A DNA stretch of 55,968 nt from Pelagibius sp. (GTDB lineage Bacteria > Pseudomonadota > Alphaproteobacteria > Kiloniellales > Kiloniellaceae), in the NCBI GenBank assembly GCA_028280305.1, contig JANQMC010000052.1, positions 1-55,968 of the forward strand, in the 5' to 3' direction. Shown here piece by piece: positions 1-8,449 of the stretch (the stretch's first letter is position 1; each line of letters opens with the position of its first letter). The notes below the pieces were generated by a model. It saw only the letters and a list, made by a program, of their open reading frames with translations. It searched no databases and was not told where the DNA came from. Made by a program: the position numbers and the translations under genes.

Positions 1-755
1 AGCAGCGGATAGCCGATCTCCTTGCCGGTCCCGGCGAACTCGGTGTAGGGGCCGAAGAAGGTCAGCGGATGGTCGACCGGCATGACCGGCAGGTCCTCGC
101 CCGCCATCTCCGCGATCAGGCGGCCCCAGAGGCCCGCGCAGACGACGACGTTGGGCGCCTCGATATAGCCGCGCGTGGTGTGGACGCCCTTGATGCGGCC
201 GTTCTGGATATCGAGGCCGGTGCAGGAGGTGTTCGCCATGGTTGTCAGCTTGCCGGTTTCCTCGGCTTCACGGATCATCTCCCCGGCCACGACCTGGGAG
301 CGTGGGATCACCAGGCCGGCATCCGGGTCCCAGAGCGCACCCTGTATGACCTCTTCGTCGACCAGCGGCATCAGCTCCTTCACCTTCTGGGGCGTGATCA
401 TTTCGACCCGGTTGCCGAAGGCGCGGCCGGAACTGACCCGGCGTTCGAGCTCTCGCATCCGTTCGTCGTCGCCCTTGCGGGCCACCTCGATGCCGCCGAT
501 GCGCGCGTAGCGGCCGCGCTTTTCGAAGAAGTCGATGCTGTACCTGGTCGTGAAGATCGTGATCTGGTCGTGCATCGTGTTGAAACAGAAGTCCGAGGCA
601 TGCCCGGTCGAGCCGATGTCCGTGGGGATGCCGGATTTGTCGATCCCGATGATGTTGTTCCAACCCCGCTCGATCAGGTGGTGGGCAACGGAGGCCCCGA
701 CGATGCCGCCCTGTCCGATGATCACGACATCAGCGCTTTTCTGGAACTCCGCCAT
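1..755 (-). CDS. FAD-dependent oxidoreductase, dimethylglycine/sarcosine dehydrogenase-like (N-terminal part, cut by window edge)
   Basis: About 251 N-terminal residues are visible; the gene runs off the left edge, so length and C-terminal domains are unknown. The protein opens MAEFQKSADVVIIGQGGIVG, a Rossmann dinucleotide-binding loop at residues 14-20. It is followed by an STGHAS segment at the place where DMGDH/sarcosine dehydrogenase relatives have the His that holds FAD covalently. The family oxidatively demethylates N-methylated glycines and often ends in a GcvT folate domain. The ATG at 753-755 is the first start after the divergent intergenic region. It faces the MttB-like gene, which suits a shared role in methylamine breakdown. 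Substrate choice between dimethylglycine and sarcosine cannot be made from this fragment. Confidence 0.85.
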   Translation of the reverse strand, partial: MAEFQKSADVVIIGQGGIVGASVAHHLIERGWNNIIGIDKSGIPTDIGSTGHASDFCFNTMHDQITIFTTRYSIDFFEKRGRYARIGGIEVARKGDDERMRELERRVSSGRAFGNRVEMITPQKVKELMPLVDEEVIQGALWDPDAGLVIPRSQVVAGEMIREAEETGKLTTMANTSCTGLDIQNGRIKGVHTTRGYIEAPNVVVCAGLWGRLIAEMAGEDLPVMPVDHPLTFFGPYTEFAGTGKEIGYPL

Positions 756-1082
756 TAACTTCGTCTCCGTCTAAGAGCTTCGGCCAGGACCCTGTGCCGT
801 GCTCATGCGTTAGCCTGGGCGCTGGACCGGCCCGGCAAGGCGCCCATTCTTTCCCGAAGCGGGGCGGCGCGCTCCCCATCGGCGCGACCGCATTTGTCGT
901 ATCACCGACACCGCCGGCTGTCACTCCGCCAACCGGCCCAAAGCCTTTGAAATCTGCGGCCTTTGGCGGGGACGTCGAAGCGCCCCGCTGGCGCTATTCC
1001 ACCGGACACCGTCGCGCTTGCGACAGAGCCGCCAGAGGCCCGGCGCGAATAATTCCCCAACGCCCTAGTTGAGGATCCGAGA
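756..1082. other. Divergent intergenic region between the DMGDH-like gene and mttB-like gene 1
   Basis: This 327-base stretch has no convincing gene. It should hold both divergent promoters. GC is high throughout and I see no clear sigma-70 boxes. A GACA-N8-TGTC inverted repeat lies near 907-922, loosely like the GACA-N5-TGTC sites upstream of the corrinoid operon but with different spacing. Confidence 0.5.
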
Positions 1083-2672
1083 ATGGCGAGGACAGCAGAA
1101 ACCGAAGACGAACTGGCGTCGTCCGACGGTGGTGGCCGGCGCGGCCGCCGTGGCCGTGGTGGCGGCGGTGCCGAGGCGCGGCGCGCGCTGCGCACGAGCG
1201 GGACGGTTGCCAAAAACCGTTTCATTCAACGCCAGATCCCGCCCTACGAAATCCTCTCCGAAGAGGGCCTGGCGCTGATCGAGGAAAATGCCGAAACGGT
1301 GCTGAACGAGATCGGTATCGAGTTCCGCGAGGACCCCGAGGCGCTGGCGATGTGGAAGGACGCCGGCGCCGATGTGGAGGGGGAGCGGGTGCGTTTTCCC
1401 CGCGGGCTTTGCCGCAAGCTCTGCGAGACCATCCCAACGACCTTCACCCAGCACGCCCGCAACCCGGAACGCTCGGTGGAGATCGGCGGTAACAACACCG
1501 TCTTCGCACCGGTCTATGGCCCGCCCTTCGTGCGCGATTTGGAGGGTGGCCGCCGCTATGCGACCATCGAGGACTTCCGGAATTTCGTGAAGCTGGCTTA
1601 CATGAGCCCGTCGCTGCACCACTCCGGCGGCACGGTCTGCGAGCCGGTCGACATCCCGGTCAATAAGCGCCACCTCGACATGGTCTATACCCATCTGCGC
1701 TATTCCGACATGCCCTTCATGGGTTCGGTAACAGCGCCGGAACGGGCGGAAGACTCCGTCACCATGGCCAAGATGGTTTTCGGCGACGACTTCGTCGAGA
1801 ACAACACGGTGATGATCAATCTGATCAACGCCAATTCGCCCATGACCTTCGACGCCACTATGCTGGGCGCGTTGAAGGTCTATGCCCGGCACAATCAGGC
1901 CTGCATCGTCACGCCCTTCATTCTCTCCGGCGCCATGGCGCCGGTGACGCCGGTCGGGGTGATGACCCAGACCCTGGCCGAGGCGCTGGCCGGCCTCGCC
2001 TTCAGCCAGTTGGTGCGGCCCGGCGCACCGATGGTGCTCGGCAGCTTTGCCTCCTCCATGTCGATGCAGTCCGGCGCTCCGACCTTCGGCACGCCGGAGC
2101 CGGCCCTGGTGCTTTACGGCATGGCGGCCCTGGCGCGCCGCCTCGGCGTGCCCTTCCGCTCCGGCGGATCGCTCTGTGGCTCGAAGCTGCCGGATGCCCA
2201 GGCGGCGCATGAAAGCACCCAGACCCTGATGCCGACGGTGCTCGGCGGGGTGAACTTCGTGCTCCACGCGGCGGGCTGGCTGGAGGGCGGTCTGGTTTCG
2301 TCCTATGAGAAGTTCGTCATCGACGCGGACCAACTCGGCATGATGCAGACCTTTGCCGGCGGCTACGACCTCAGCGAGAACGGTCAGGCCATGGATGCCC
2401 TGCGAGAGGTCGGTCCGGGCAACCATTTCCTGGGATGTGCCCATACCCGCGCCAACTTCGAAACCGCTTTCTACCGCTCGAACATCGCCGATAACAATTC
2501 CTTCGAGCAGTGGGAAGCCGACGGTGCTTTCGACGCCTACCAGCGCGCCAACGGCATCTACAAGAAGATGTTGGCAGACTATGAGGCGCCGGCTCTGGCG
2601 CCGTCGATCGACGAAGCGTTGCAGGCCTTCATTGCCGAGCGCAAAGCGGCAGAACCCGACGCTTTTTCCTGA
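1083..2672 (+). CDS. Trimethylamine methyltransferase (MttB) superfamily protein, non-pyrrolysine, copy 1
   Basis: The 529-residue protein is MttB-like over residues ~50-515. The family moves a methyl group from a quaternary or tertiary amine to a cognate corrinoid protein. There is no in-frame amber, so it belongs to the non-pyrrolysine branch, whose characterised members act on glycine betaine, proline betaine, carnitine and similar compounds (MtgB, MtpB, MtcB). Residues 16-34 form a Gly/Arg-rich tail (GGGRRGRRGRG core) ahead of the catalytic barrel, similar to tails on three other proteins of this module. The corrinoid partner is at 23333-24037. Neighbouring DMGDH and sox genes suggest a betaine-like substrate, by inference. 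The ATG at 1083 just after an in-frame stop is the natural start. Confidence 0.9.
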   Translation: MARTAETEDELASSDGGGRRGRRGRGGGGAEARRALRTSGTVAKNRFIQRQIPPYEILSEEGLALIEENAETVLNEIGIEFREDPEALAMWKDAGADVEGERVRFPRGLCRKLCETIPTTFTQHARNPERSVEIGGNNTVFAPVYGPPFVRDLEGGRRYATIEDFRNFVKLAYMSPSLHHSGGTVCEPVDIPVNKRHLDMVYTHLRYSDMPFMGSVTAPERAEDSVTMAKMVFGDDFVENNTVMINLINANSPMTFDATMLGALKVYARHNQACIVTPFILSGAMAPVTPVGVMTQTLAEALAGLAFSQLVRPGAPMVLGSFASSMSMQSGAPTFGTPEPALVLYGMAALARRLGVPFRSGGSLCGSKLPDAQAAHESTQTLMPTVLGGVNFVLHAAGWLEGGLVSSYEKFVIDADQLGMMQTFAGGYDLSENGQAMDALREVGPGNHFLGCAHTRANFETAFYRSNIADNNSFEQWEADGAFDAYQRANGIYKKMLADYEAPALAPSIDEALQAFIAERKAAEPDAFS

Positions 2673-2814
2673 GCCGTGTTTGGCATGGTGTAGCGCATCG
2701 CCCAGGAGCGGCCACATCAGGCGGCATGATTCTGAATGGCGAAGCGGCAACGGATGTTGCCTGTGCCTTGGCCCGGGCGGAAGCGGTGAAATCTCTCTCT
2801 CAAACCCAGTGATT

Positions 2815-2832
2815 TGAGGCCTTAGGGCCTCA
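2815..2832 (+). terminator. Perfect hairpin downstream of mttB-like gene 1
   Basis: TGAGGCC-ttag-GGCCTCA gives a 7-bp perfect GC-rich stem 143 bases after the mttB-like stop codon. No T-run follows, so rho-independent termination is uncertain. The rest of 2673-3099 holds only a weak small reading frame. Confidence 0.35.
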
Positions 2833-2927
2833 GACCGCCGAATCTGGCAAGGACGAAGAGGTGGTCCAAATCCGTCGTCCCTGCGTACATAATCTGTGTG
2901 GTTTGGCCAGGAAGGCTAAGGAACGCT

Positions 2928-3125
2928 ATGGTAAGCCTACTTCCACCTGGTCCAGACACTGCTTTGCTAAATGCGTTGGTATCGGATCTTTACCTTCCGC
3001 TAACCATATCGGTCTGCGGAGTGGTGCAGTTCCGCCGCCGGCGCCTTTACCGTCTTGCGATGGAAGTTTGTCCTGAGCGGATTGTTCGGAGACCGGGCCA
3101 TGCAGATTTTTTACCAGGCGCCTGA
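2928..3125 (+). CDS. Possible small protein, 65 aa, unknown
   Basis: An ATG preceded by AAGGA at good spacing opens a 65-codon frame (MVSLLPPGPDTALL...) with a plausible hydrophobic middle and an Arg-rich stretch. It overlaps the start of the next gene by 26 bases, an arrangement typical of translational coupling. Composition is the only support; it could be a chance frame in GC-rich DNA. Confidence 0.3.
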   Translation: MVSLLPPGPDTALLNALVSDLYLPLTISVCGVVQFRRRRLYRLAMEVCPERIVRRPGHADFLPGA

Positions 3126-3717
3126 CCGGCGCTACTTGGAGATCCTGATACGCGATCTGCGGGAGGTGTTGGCGCAGCCGGATGGGCGCGCCTGCGCAGA
3201 CTGCCGTTTGTCATGTTCGCGTTGCACACCACAAAGCTGCAGCTGTGCTTGCCGACTGAACTGCCCCGACCTTGCCAGCCGGCTTTCGTCGGACCCGGAA
3301 CGCTTTCCCATCGAGCCGGGAATTCTGCCCTTGGTTCATGCGTTGTCGGAGCTGCCATTGCTCTCGTCTTGTTGGTCCTGCGAAGGGCATCGCGATGCAG
3401 AGGGCGCATTACACCGCTTGCCGAGTGTCTGGTTTTCCAGCCAGTCTTTGGTTCACCCACGTCTGATGGCTGAGCTGTTTACGCAGCTGAAAGCAAAAGG
3501 CATTTTGCAACACAACTGGCAGGTCGCCGCGGTGGATAGCGGGTCCGCACTCGATTGTGTTTTCTCGATCGAACCGCGCCTTGACGGCGAGGACGCCAGC
3601 CTTGAGGTCCTGCACGCAGATATCAAGGCGCTTTCCCGCAGCCTGAAAAGCAGTCTTCACAGCCTCGCTCTCCGCCATATCGCCCGCCTGGACGCGGAAC
3701 TTGCTGCCGCTGCATAG
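3100..3717 (+). CDS. Cysteine-rich protein of unknown function
   Basis: A 205-residue protein starting MQIFYQAPDRRYLEI; an upstream in-frame TTG is possible but has no better ribosome site. Near residues 31-54 there are eight cysteines in 24 residues with spacing C-x2-C-x3-C-x2-C-x4-C-x-C-x-C-x3-C, enough for zinc or Fe-S binding. A second conserved-looking segment reads LLSSCWSCEGH. There is no signal peptide or membrane helix, so it is probably cytoplasmic. I do not recognise the family. It stands alone between the mttB-like gene and a convergent secreted-protein gene, with a TAG stop. Confidence 0.7.
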   Translation: MQIFYQAPDRRYLEILIRDLREVLAQPDGRACADCRLSCSRCTPQSCSCACRLNCPDLASRLSSDPERFPIEPGILPLVHALSELPLLSSCWSCEGHRDAEGALHRLPSVWFSSQSLVHPRLMAELFTQLKAKGILQHNWQVAAVDSGSALDCVFSIEPRLDGEDASLEVLHADIKALSRSLKSSLHSLALRHIARLDAELAAAA

Positions 3718-3764
3718 CGGTCACTTCGCCGATGGTTTGACCGCTGGCATAGAACGACCTGTTC

Positions 3765-4145
3765 TTAGAAACCCATCTGCCGGCCGTCGGTCATGGTGAA
3801 GGGGGAGCGGTAGTCGTCGCCCGGTGTCACCCAATAGTAGGTACTGCCGTCGGTTTCCACGTCATAACAGGACCAGCCGCCGCGCTGCCACCAGGAGCAG
3901 TACTGGTCCTTGGCCTCGTCCACCTTCCATTTGCCCTCGTCCGGCACGCCGCCTTTCGGCAGATAGACCGTGGCGCCGGTGCTTTCAAAGAACTGACGCG
4001 TGTCGGTGCCGCGCCAGTTGCCCAGTGCGGTGCGTCCGTCGAGCAACTGCTGGATCTGTGCCGCCGTCAGTTTTTCGTCGGCGGAGGCGGGAAGAGACGC
4101 CAGGGCCGCAAGGCCGGCGACCATGACGATGGTAAGTCTGCGCAT
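3765..4145 (-). CDS. Small secreted protein of unknown function
   Basis: A 126-residue protein with a clear signal peptide (MRRLTIVMVAGLAALASLPASA) and predicted cleavage after ASA near residue 22. The mature part has one Cys pair within DQYCSWWQRGGWSCYD and many aromatic residues. The layout recalls small periplasmic proteins in which a disulphide closes a beta-rich domain, but I cannot name the family. The start was chosen at the ATG that begins the signal peptide, because the frame upstream is not signal-like. It is divergent from the aco operon. Confidence 0.75.
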   Translation of the reverse strand: MRRLTIVMVAGLAALASLPASADEKLTAAQIQQLLDGRTALGNWRGTDTRQFFESTGATVYLPKGGVPDEGKWKVDEAKDQYCSWWQRGGWSCYDVETDGSTYYWVTPGDDYRSPFTMTDGRQMGF

Positions 4146-4532
4146 TGCCTGAACCTCCCATGCTTTCCAGGAGCATAAGACGGCAAGCCACAGTCGAAAA
4201 CCCGCTGCGGTCGGGCGAGTTTGGCGAGCGGCTGAAACGACTTTGCCAACAAATGAAACATCTTTCTTACAAATGTCCATTGATTGGCGATGGGACCTCA
4301 GTCACACTAAGAAAAAAGTGCCGACAAGCTGTCGTGACGTGAGTCGACTGTTTTCCGATGGCCCTTTGCCATGGTGCCGGATGCCAGATCCGCGTACGGA
4401 TCGGCCCTGGCGTTTCCGTTCTTTGTCGACCACCAAAGCGATGCGCGGCCCGATAGCCAGCCGGACCGGCGGAAAGCCGGACGGCGGCAGGTCATGGCCT
4501 GCAACAGGCCGTCTATGGGAGGAATGACGCCA
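4146..4532. other. Divergent intergenic region upstream of acoA
   Basis: About 390 bases with no convincing gene. A lower-GC stretch near 4240-4330 is the likely promoter area. Acetoin operons are often sigma-54/AcoR controlled; I looked for a GG-N10-GC -24/-12 element and found no clear match. No acoR gene is present. Confidence 0.4.
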
Positions 4533-5504
4533 ATGCTTCAGTTAAGCAAAGAAGATCTCGTCAAAGCCTATACGCAGATGCGCACGATCCGTGACTTCGA
4601 GGAGCGGGTGCATGATGAATTCGCCGGCGGCGAAATTCCCGGTTTCGTGCACCTCTATGCCGGTGAGGAGGCTTCGGCCGTCGGTGTCTGCATGAACCTG
4701 AACGACAAAGACAATATCGCTTCGACCCATCGGGGCCACGGCCACTGCATCGCCAAGGGCTGTGATGTGAAGGGCATGATGCAGGAAATCTATGGGCGCA
4801 GCGGCGGCCTCTGCGGCGGCAAGGGCGGGTCCATGCACATCGCCGATCTTTCCAAGGGCATGATGGGCGCCAATGGCATCGTCGGCGGCGGCCCGCCGCT
4901 GATCTGCGGGGCGGCCTTGACCGCGAAGACCCTGGGCACCGGGGCGGTGGCGGTGGCTTTTGTCGGCGACGGCGGCTCCAACCAGGGCACCACCCTGGAA
5001 TCCTACAATCTCGCCAAGGTCTGGAACCTGCCGGCGATCTTCGTGGTGGAAGACAACGGCTATGCCGAGTCCACCGCCTCGGCATGGTCGGTCGGCGGCG
5101 GCAGCCAGGTGAAGCGGGCCGAGGCCTTCGGCATGGAGGGCTTCGAGGTCGATGGCCATGACTTCTTCGCGGTCTACGAGGCCGCGCGCGACGTCATCGC
5201 CAAGGCGCGCGACGGCGGCGGGCCCAGTCTGTTGCATGTGAAGCTGAACCGCTATTTCGGCCACTTCGAGGGCGACGCCATGACCTACCGCGGCGACGGT
5301 GAGGTCGACGGCCTGCGTCAGAAGCGGGACAGCCTGGTGATTTTTCGCGAGCGCGTCGCCGAAACCGGCCTGCTCGAAAGCGCGGAGCTGGATGAGATCG
5401 ACAAATCCGTCGCCGGCCTGGTCGACGAGGCGGTCAGCGAGTCCGTGGCAGCGCCGCCGCCGACCCGCGAAGACCTGACCACCGACGTCTACGTGTCTTA
5501 CTAA
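4533..5504 (+). CDS. acoA: Acetoin/2-oxoacid dehydrogenase E1 component, alpha subunit
   Basis: A 323-residue thiamine-diphosphate enzyme subunit, the usual length for AcoA/PDH E1-alpha. The TPP motif is visible as VGDGGSNQG followed about 30 residues later by EDNGYAES. With AcoB it cleaves acetoin (or decarboxylates a 2-oxoacid) and passes the acyl group to the lipoyl domain of E2. Two ATGs are possible, 4524 and 4533. GGGAGGA lies directly against the first and about 9 bases before the second, so 4533 is preferred. It is the first gene of acoABC, 12 bases before acoB. The aco assignment rests mainly on the E2 architecture. Confidence 0.88.
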   Translation: MLQLSKEDLVKAYTQMRTIRDFEERVHDEFAGGEIPGFVHLYAGEEASAVGVCMNLNDKDNIASTHRGHGHCIAKGCDVKGMMQEIYGRSGGLCGGKGGSMHIADLSKGMMGANGIVGGGPPLICGAALTAKTLGTGAVAVAFVGDGGSNQGTTLESYNLAKVWNLPAIFVVEDNGYAESTASAWSVGGGSQVKRAEAFGMEGFEVDGHDFFAVYEAARDVIAKARDGGGPSLLHVKLNRYFGHFEGDAMTYRGDGEVDGLRQKRDSLVIFRERVAETGLLESAELDEIDKSVAGLVDEAVSESVAAPPPTREDLTTDVYVSY

Positions 5505-5516
5505 GGGGAGGGCGAG

Positions 5517-6530
5517 ATGCCGAAGAAATCCTTTCGCCAGGCAATCAACGAAGCTCTGGCCATGGAAATGCGCCGCGATCCCACGGTCATCCTGATGGGC
5601 GAGGACGTCGCCGGTGGTATGGGCGCCGCCGGTGAAGACGATGCCTGGGGCGGTCCGCTCGGCGTCACCAAGGGCCTGATGCCGGAATTCGGACGCGACC
5701 GCATTCTCGATACGCCGATCAGCGAAAGCGCCTTCATCGGCGCAGCCGCAGGGGCGGCCGCCACCGGCCTCAGGCCCGTGGCGGAGCTGATGTTCGTTGA
5801 CTTCCTGGGCGTCTGTCTGGACCAGATCTACAATCAGGCCGGCAAGTTCCGCTACATGTTCGGCGGCAAGGCGGTGACCCCGCTGGTGGTGCGCACCATG
5901 TACGGCGCCGGCTTCCGCGCCGCCAGCCAGCACAGCCAGTGCCTCTATCCCGTCTTTACCCACATGCCGGGCCTGAAGGTGGTGATTCCTTCTTCGGCCT
6001 ATGAGGCCAAGGGCCTGCTGACCCAGGCGATCCGCGACGACGATCCGGTGATCTTCTTCGAGCATAAAGTCATGTACGACGACGAGGAAGAGGTGCCGGA
6101 CGAGGCCTATACCATTCCCTTCGGCGAAGCCAACCTGACCCGCGAAGGTGACGACGTCACCATCGTGGCCATCGGCCGCATGGTGCAGTTCGCCAATCAG
6201 GTGGCGGACAAGCTGGAGGGCGAGGGGATCGGCTGCACGGTGGTGGATCCGCGCACCACTTCGCCGCTGGACGAGGAAACCATCATCGAGTGCGTCGAGG
6301 AGACCGGCCGTCTGGTCATCGTCGACGAGGCCAGCCCGCGCTGCAACATCGCCACCGACATCTCGGCGCTGGTATCGGAGCAGGCCTTCTCCGCGCTGAA
6401 GGCGCCGATCCGCATGGTGACGCCGCCGCATACGCCGGTGCCGTTCGCCGCCGAGTTGGAAGATCTCTACATCCCCAGTCCGGAGCGGATCGAAGAAGCG
6501 GTGCGCAGCGTCATGGGAGCGCAGGCATGA
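5517..6530 (+). CDS. acoB: Acetoin/2-oxoacid dehydrogenase E1 component, beta subunit
   Basis: A 337-residue E1-beta with transketolase pyrimidine-binding and C-terminal domains: MGEDVAGG near residue 27, then DTPISESAFIGAAAG, the dimer-interface and cofactor region. It pairs with AcoA in an alpha2beta2 heterotetramer. The ATG has a GGGGAGGG ribosome site. The stop codon overlaps the acoC start (ATGA), so the two genes are translationally coupled. Confidence 0.9.
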   Translation: MPKKSFRQAINEALAMEMRRDPTVILMGEDVAGGMGAAGEDDAWGGPLGVTKGLMPEFGRDRILDTPISESAFIGAAAGAAATGLRPVAELMFVDFLGVCLDQIYNQAGKFRYMFGGKAVTPLVVRTMYGAGFRAASQHSQCLYPVFTHMPGLKVVIPSSAYEAKGLLTQAIRDDDPVIFFEHKVMYDDEEEVPDEAYTIPFGEANLTREGDDVTIVAIGRMVQFANQVADKLEGEGIGCTVVDPRTTSPLDEETIIECVEETGRLVIVDEASPRCNIATDISALVSEQAFSALKAPIRMVTPPHTPVPFAAELEDLYIPSPERIEEAVRSVMGAQA

Positions 6531-7636
6531 GCGGAGCGGCAATCCAGGCCATCACCATGCCCAAGTGGGGCTTGGCGATGGAGGAGGGCAAGGTAAGCGC
6601 CTGGATGGCCGAGGAGGGCGCGGCCATTGCCGGCGGTGACGAGATCTTGGAAATCGAGACGACCAAGATCACCAACGTCTTCGAGTCTCCCGTCGCCGGG
6701 GTGCTGCGCCGCCGCGTGGTGGGCGAAGGCGAGACCGTGCCGGTCGGCGCCCTCATCGGGGTGGCGGCCGGGGCCGATACGCCGGATGCGGAGATCGAGG
6801 CCTTCATCACCGATTTCCAGGCCAACTTCGTCGTCGAAGCGAGCGATGCCGCCGCCGCACCGGAACCGGAGATGATCACCGTCGCCGGGCGTCAGCTCAG
6901 CCATCTGGTCATGGGCCCGGAGGACGCGCCGCCGGTCATCCTGGTGCACGGCTTCGGCGGCGACACCGAAAGCTGGCTGTTCACTCAGCCCGTCCTGGCC
7001 GAGGATCACCGGGTTTTTGCTTTGGATCTGCCCGGACACGGGCGGTCTGAGAAAACCGGGGCCGCTCTCGATGTGGCTGGTATGGCTGCGCTTCTGGCCG
7101 ATTATCTGGATGCCGTCGCCGGCAGCGCGGCCCACATCGTCGGGCATTCCCTGGGCGGCGCCATCGCGCTGAAGCTGGCGCTCGACCAGCCCGCAAAGGT
7201 GAAACGCCTGACGCTCCTGTCACCCGCCGGCCTCGGTGCCGAGGTAAACATCGACTACATTGACGGCTTCGTTCAGGCAGAGCGCCGCAAGGAGATCAAG
7301 ACGCTGCTGCAGCAACTGGTCGCCGATCCCTCCCTGGTCAGCCGCGACATGGTCGACAAGGTGCAAAAGTACAAGCGCCTCGACGGCACCACGGCGGCCC
7401 TGCGCGCCTTGGCAGAAGCGGTCTTCCCCGGCGGACGCCAGGCCCTGGTGATGAAGGACAAGCTCGCGGAGCTTTCGGTCCCGGTGCAGATCGTCTGGGG
7501 CAGCGACGACGCCATCGTCCCGCCGTCCCACGGGGATGGCCTGCCAGCCAGTGTCACGCTGCACCGCTTCGACAAGGTCGGCCATCTGCCCCACATGGAG
7601 GCCTCCGGCGACGTGAATCGGCTGATCGCCGGTTAG
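6527..7636 (+). CDS. acoC: Acetoin dehydrogenase E2: lipoyl domain fused to alpha/beta hydrolase
   Basis: A 369-residue protein with a lipoyl domain at residues ~8-82 (lipoylated Lys47 in EIETTKITNV), then an alpha/beta-hydrolase domain from ~125 with HGFGG oxyanion loop, nucleophile elbow GHSLGG (Ser208), acid in GSDDAIVPP and His in GHLPHM. This architecture, without the E1/E3-binding domain and CAT domain of ordinary E2, is the AcoC type and is the best evidence that the operon handles acetoin. No dihydrolipoamide dehydrogenase follows, so E3 must come from elsewhere. The stop TAG is interlocked with the TAA of the convergent GST gene. Confidence 0.9.
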   Translation: MSGAAIQAITMPKWGLAMEEGKVSAWMAEEGAAIAGGDEILEIETTKITNVFESPVAGVLRRRVVGEGETVPVGALIGVAAGADTPDAEIEAFITDFQANFVVEASDAAAAPEPEMITVAGRQLSHLVMGPEDAPPVILVHGFGGDTESWLFTQPVLAEDHRVFALDLPGHGRSEKTGAALDVAGMAALLADYLDAVAGSAAHIVGHSLGGAIALKLALDQPAKVKRLTLLSPAGLGAEVNIDYIDGFVQAERRKEIKTLLQQLVADPSLVSRDMVDKVQKYKRLDGTTAALRALAEAVFPGGRQALVMKDKLAELSVPVQIVWGSDDAIVPPSHGDGLPASVTLHRFDKVGHLPHMEASGDVNRLIAG

Positions 7637-8286
7637 GACGGAGGTTCCGGACGCCAGCCGCTGGCACGGGCTTCGTCTGTCGAGTCCTGTACTGCTGCAA
7701 AGGCGGCCAGCGCCTCACAGTGCCGCCGGTGCGCCTGGAGCCGGGGAAAGGCATTGCTGCTGTCGAGTTCGGGAACCACTCTTTCCAGGTACTGCATCGC
7801 GACGGCGACGGCCAGATCGGCGCGGGTGAAGGTTTCGCCGAAGAGCCAGGGCGAAGGCGTGAGATTTTCCAGCCAGCCGCAAGTCGAACGGATCTGGGCC
7901 TCCAGCCGCGCCCGCCAGTCTGGGTCGCTGCTTCCCGGTGCCCGGCGCGAGTACTCCAGACCACGCTCGTAGACTTTTTCCGCAAGCCCGATACCGACCA
8001 CCTCGATCTTCAAAACCTGTCGGCGCTGTGGTTCTTCAGTCGGAGCAAGCCTCAGGGCCGGATCCGCGATGCCGTCGAGGTAATCGATGATGGCACGACT
8101 GTCGAAAAGCGTTTCGCCGTCATCGAGAACGAGTGAGGGCACCTTGCCCAGCGGATTCACGTTCAGCATTGCCTCGAAGTCTTTGAACACGGAAAGAACC
8201 CGGCGCTCGAAGGGGATGCCGTAGTGATGCAGGGCGATTGCCACCCGGCGCACGAAGGGCGAGTCGAACTGACCGACCAGTATCAT
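7633..8286 (-). CDS. Glutathione S-transferase family protein
   Basis: A 217-residue protein with an N-terminal thioredoxin-like GST domain (MILVGQFDSPFVRRVAIAL; cis-Pro region NPLGKVPSLV; DSRAIIDYL) and an all-alpha C-terminal domain. The Ser near residue 9 is in place to activate glutathione, as in beta/theta-like GSTs. Substrate is unknown. It is convergent with acoC, and the stop codons overlap inside TTAG. The start ATG at 8284-8286 gives the expected N-terminus. Confidence 0.87.
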   Translation of the reverse strand: MILVGQFDSPFVRRVAIALHHYGIPFERRVLSVFKDFEAMLNVNPLGKVPSLVLDDGETLFDSRAIIDYLDGIADPALRLAPTEEPQRRQVLKIEVVGIGLAEKVYERGLEYSRRAPGSSDPDWRARLEAQIRSTCGWLENLTPSPWLFGETFTRADLAVAVAMQYLERVVPELDSSNAFPRLQAHRRHCEALAAFAAVQDSTDEARASGWRPEPPS

Positions 8287-8449
8287 TCCATGGCTCCTTA
8301 GAACGGCTTCGGTTTAAGCGGCTGGAGTTATCGGACTGTGTCATTCTGTCGCCGCTGGCGTCCAGCCCGGACTTCCAATTGATGACCTGCCGCGAAGCTG
8401 ATCCAATGCGCCTCGAGTCGATTGTCTTTCCTACTTTAAACCTTGGAGA

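Noticed and set aside
4146..4532. Sigma-54 promoter for acoABC
   Set aside because: No GG-N10-GC element with acceptable flanks was found.
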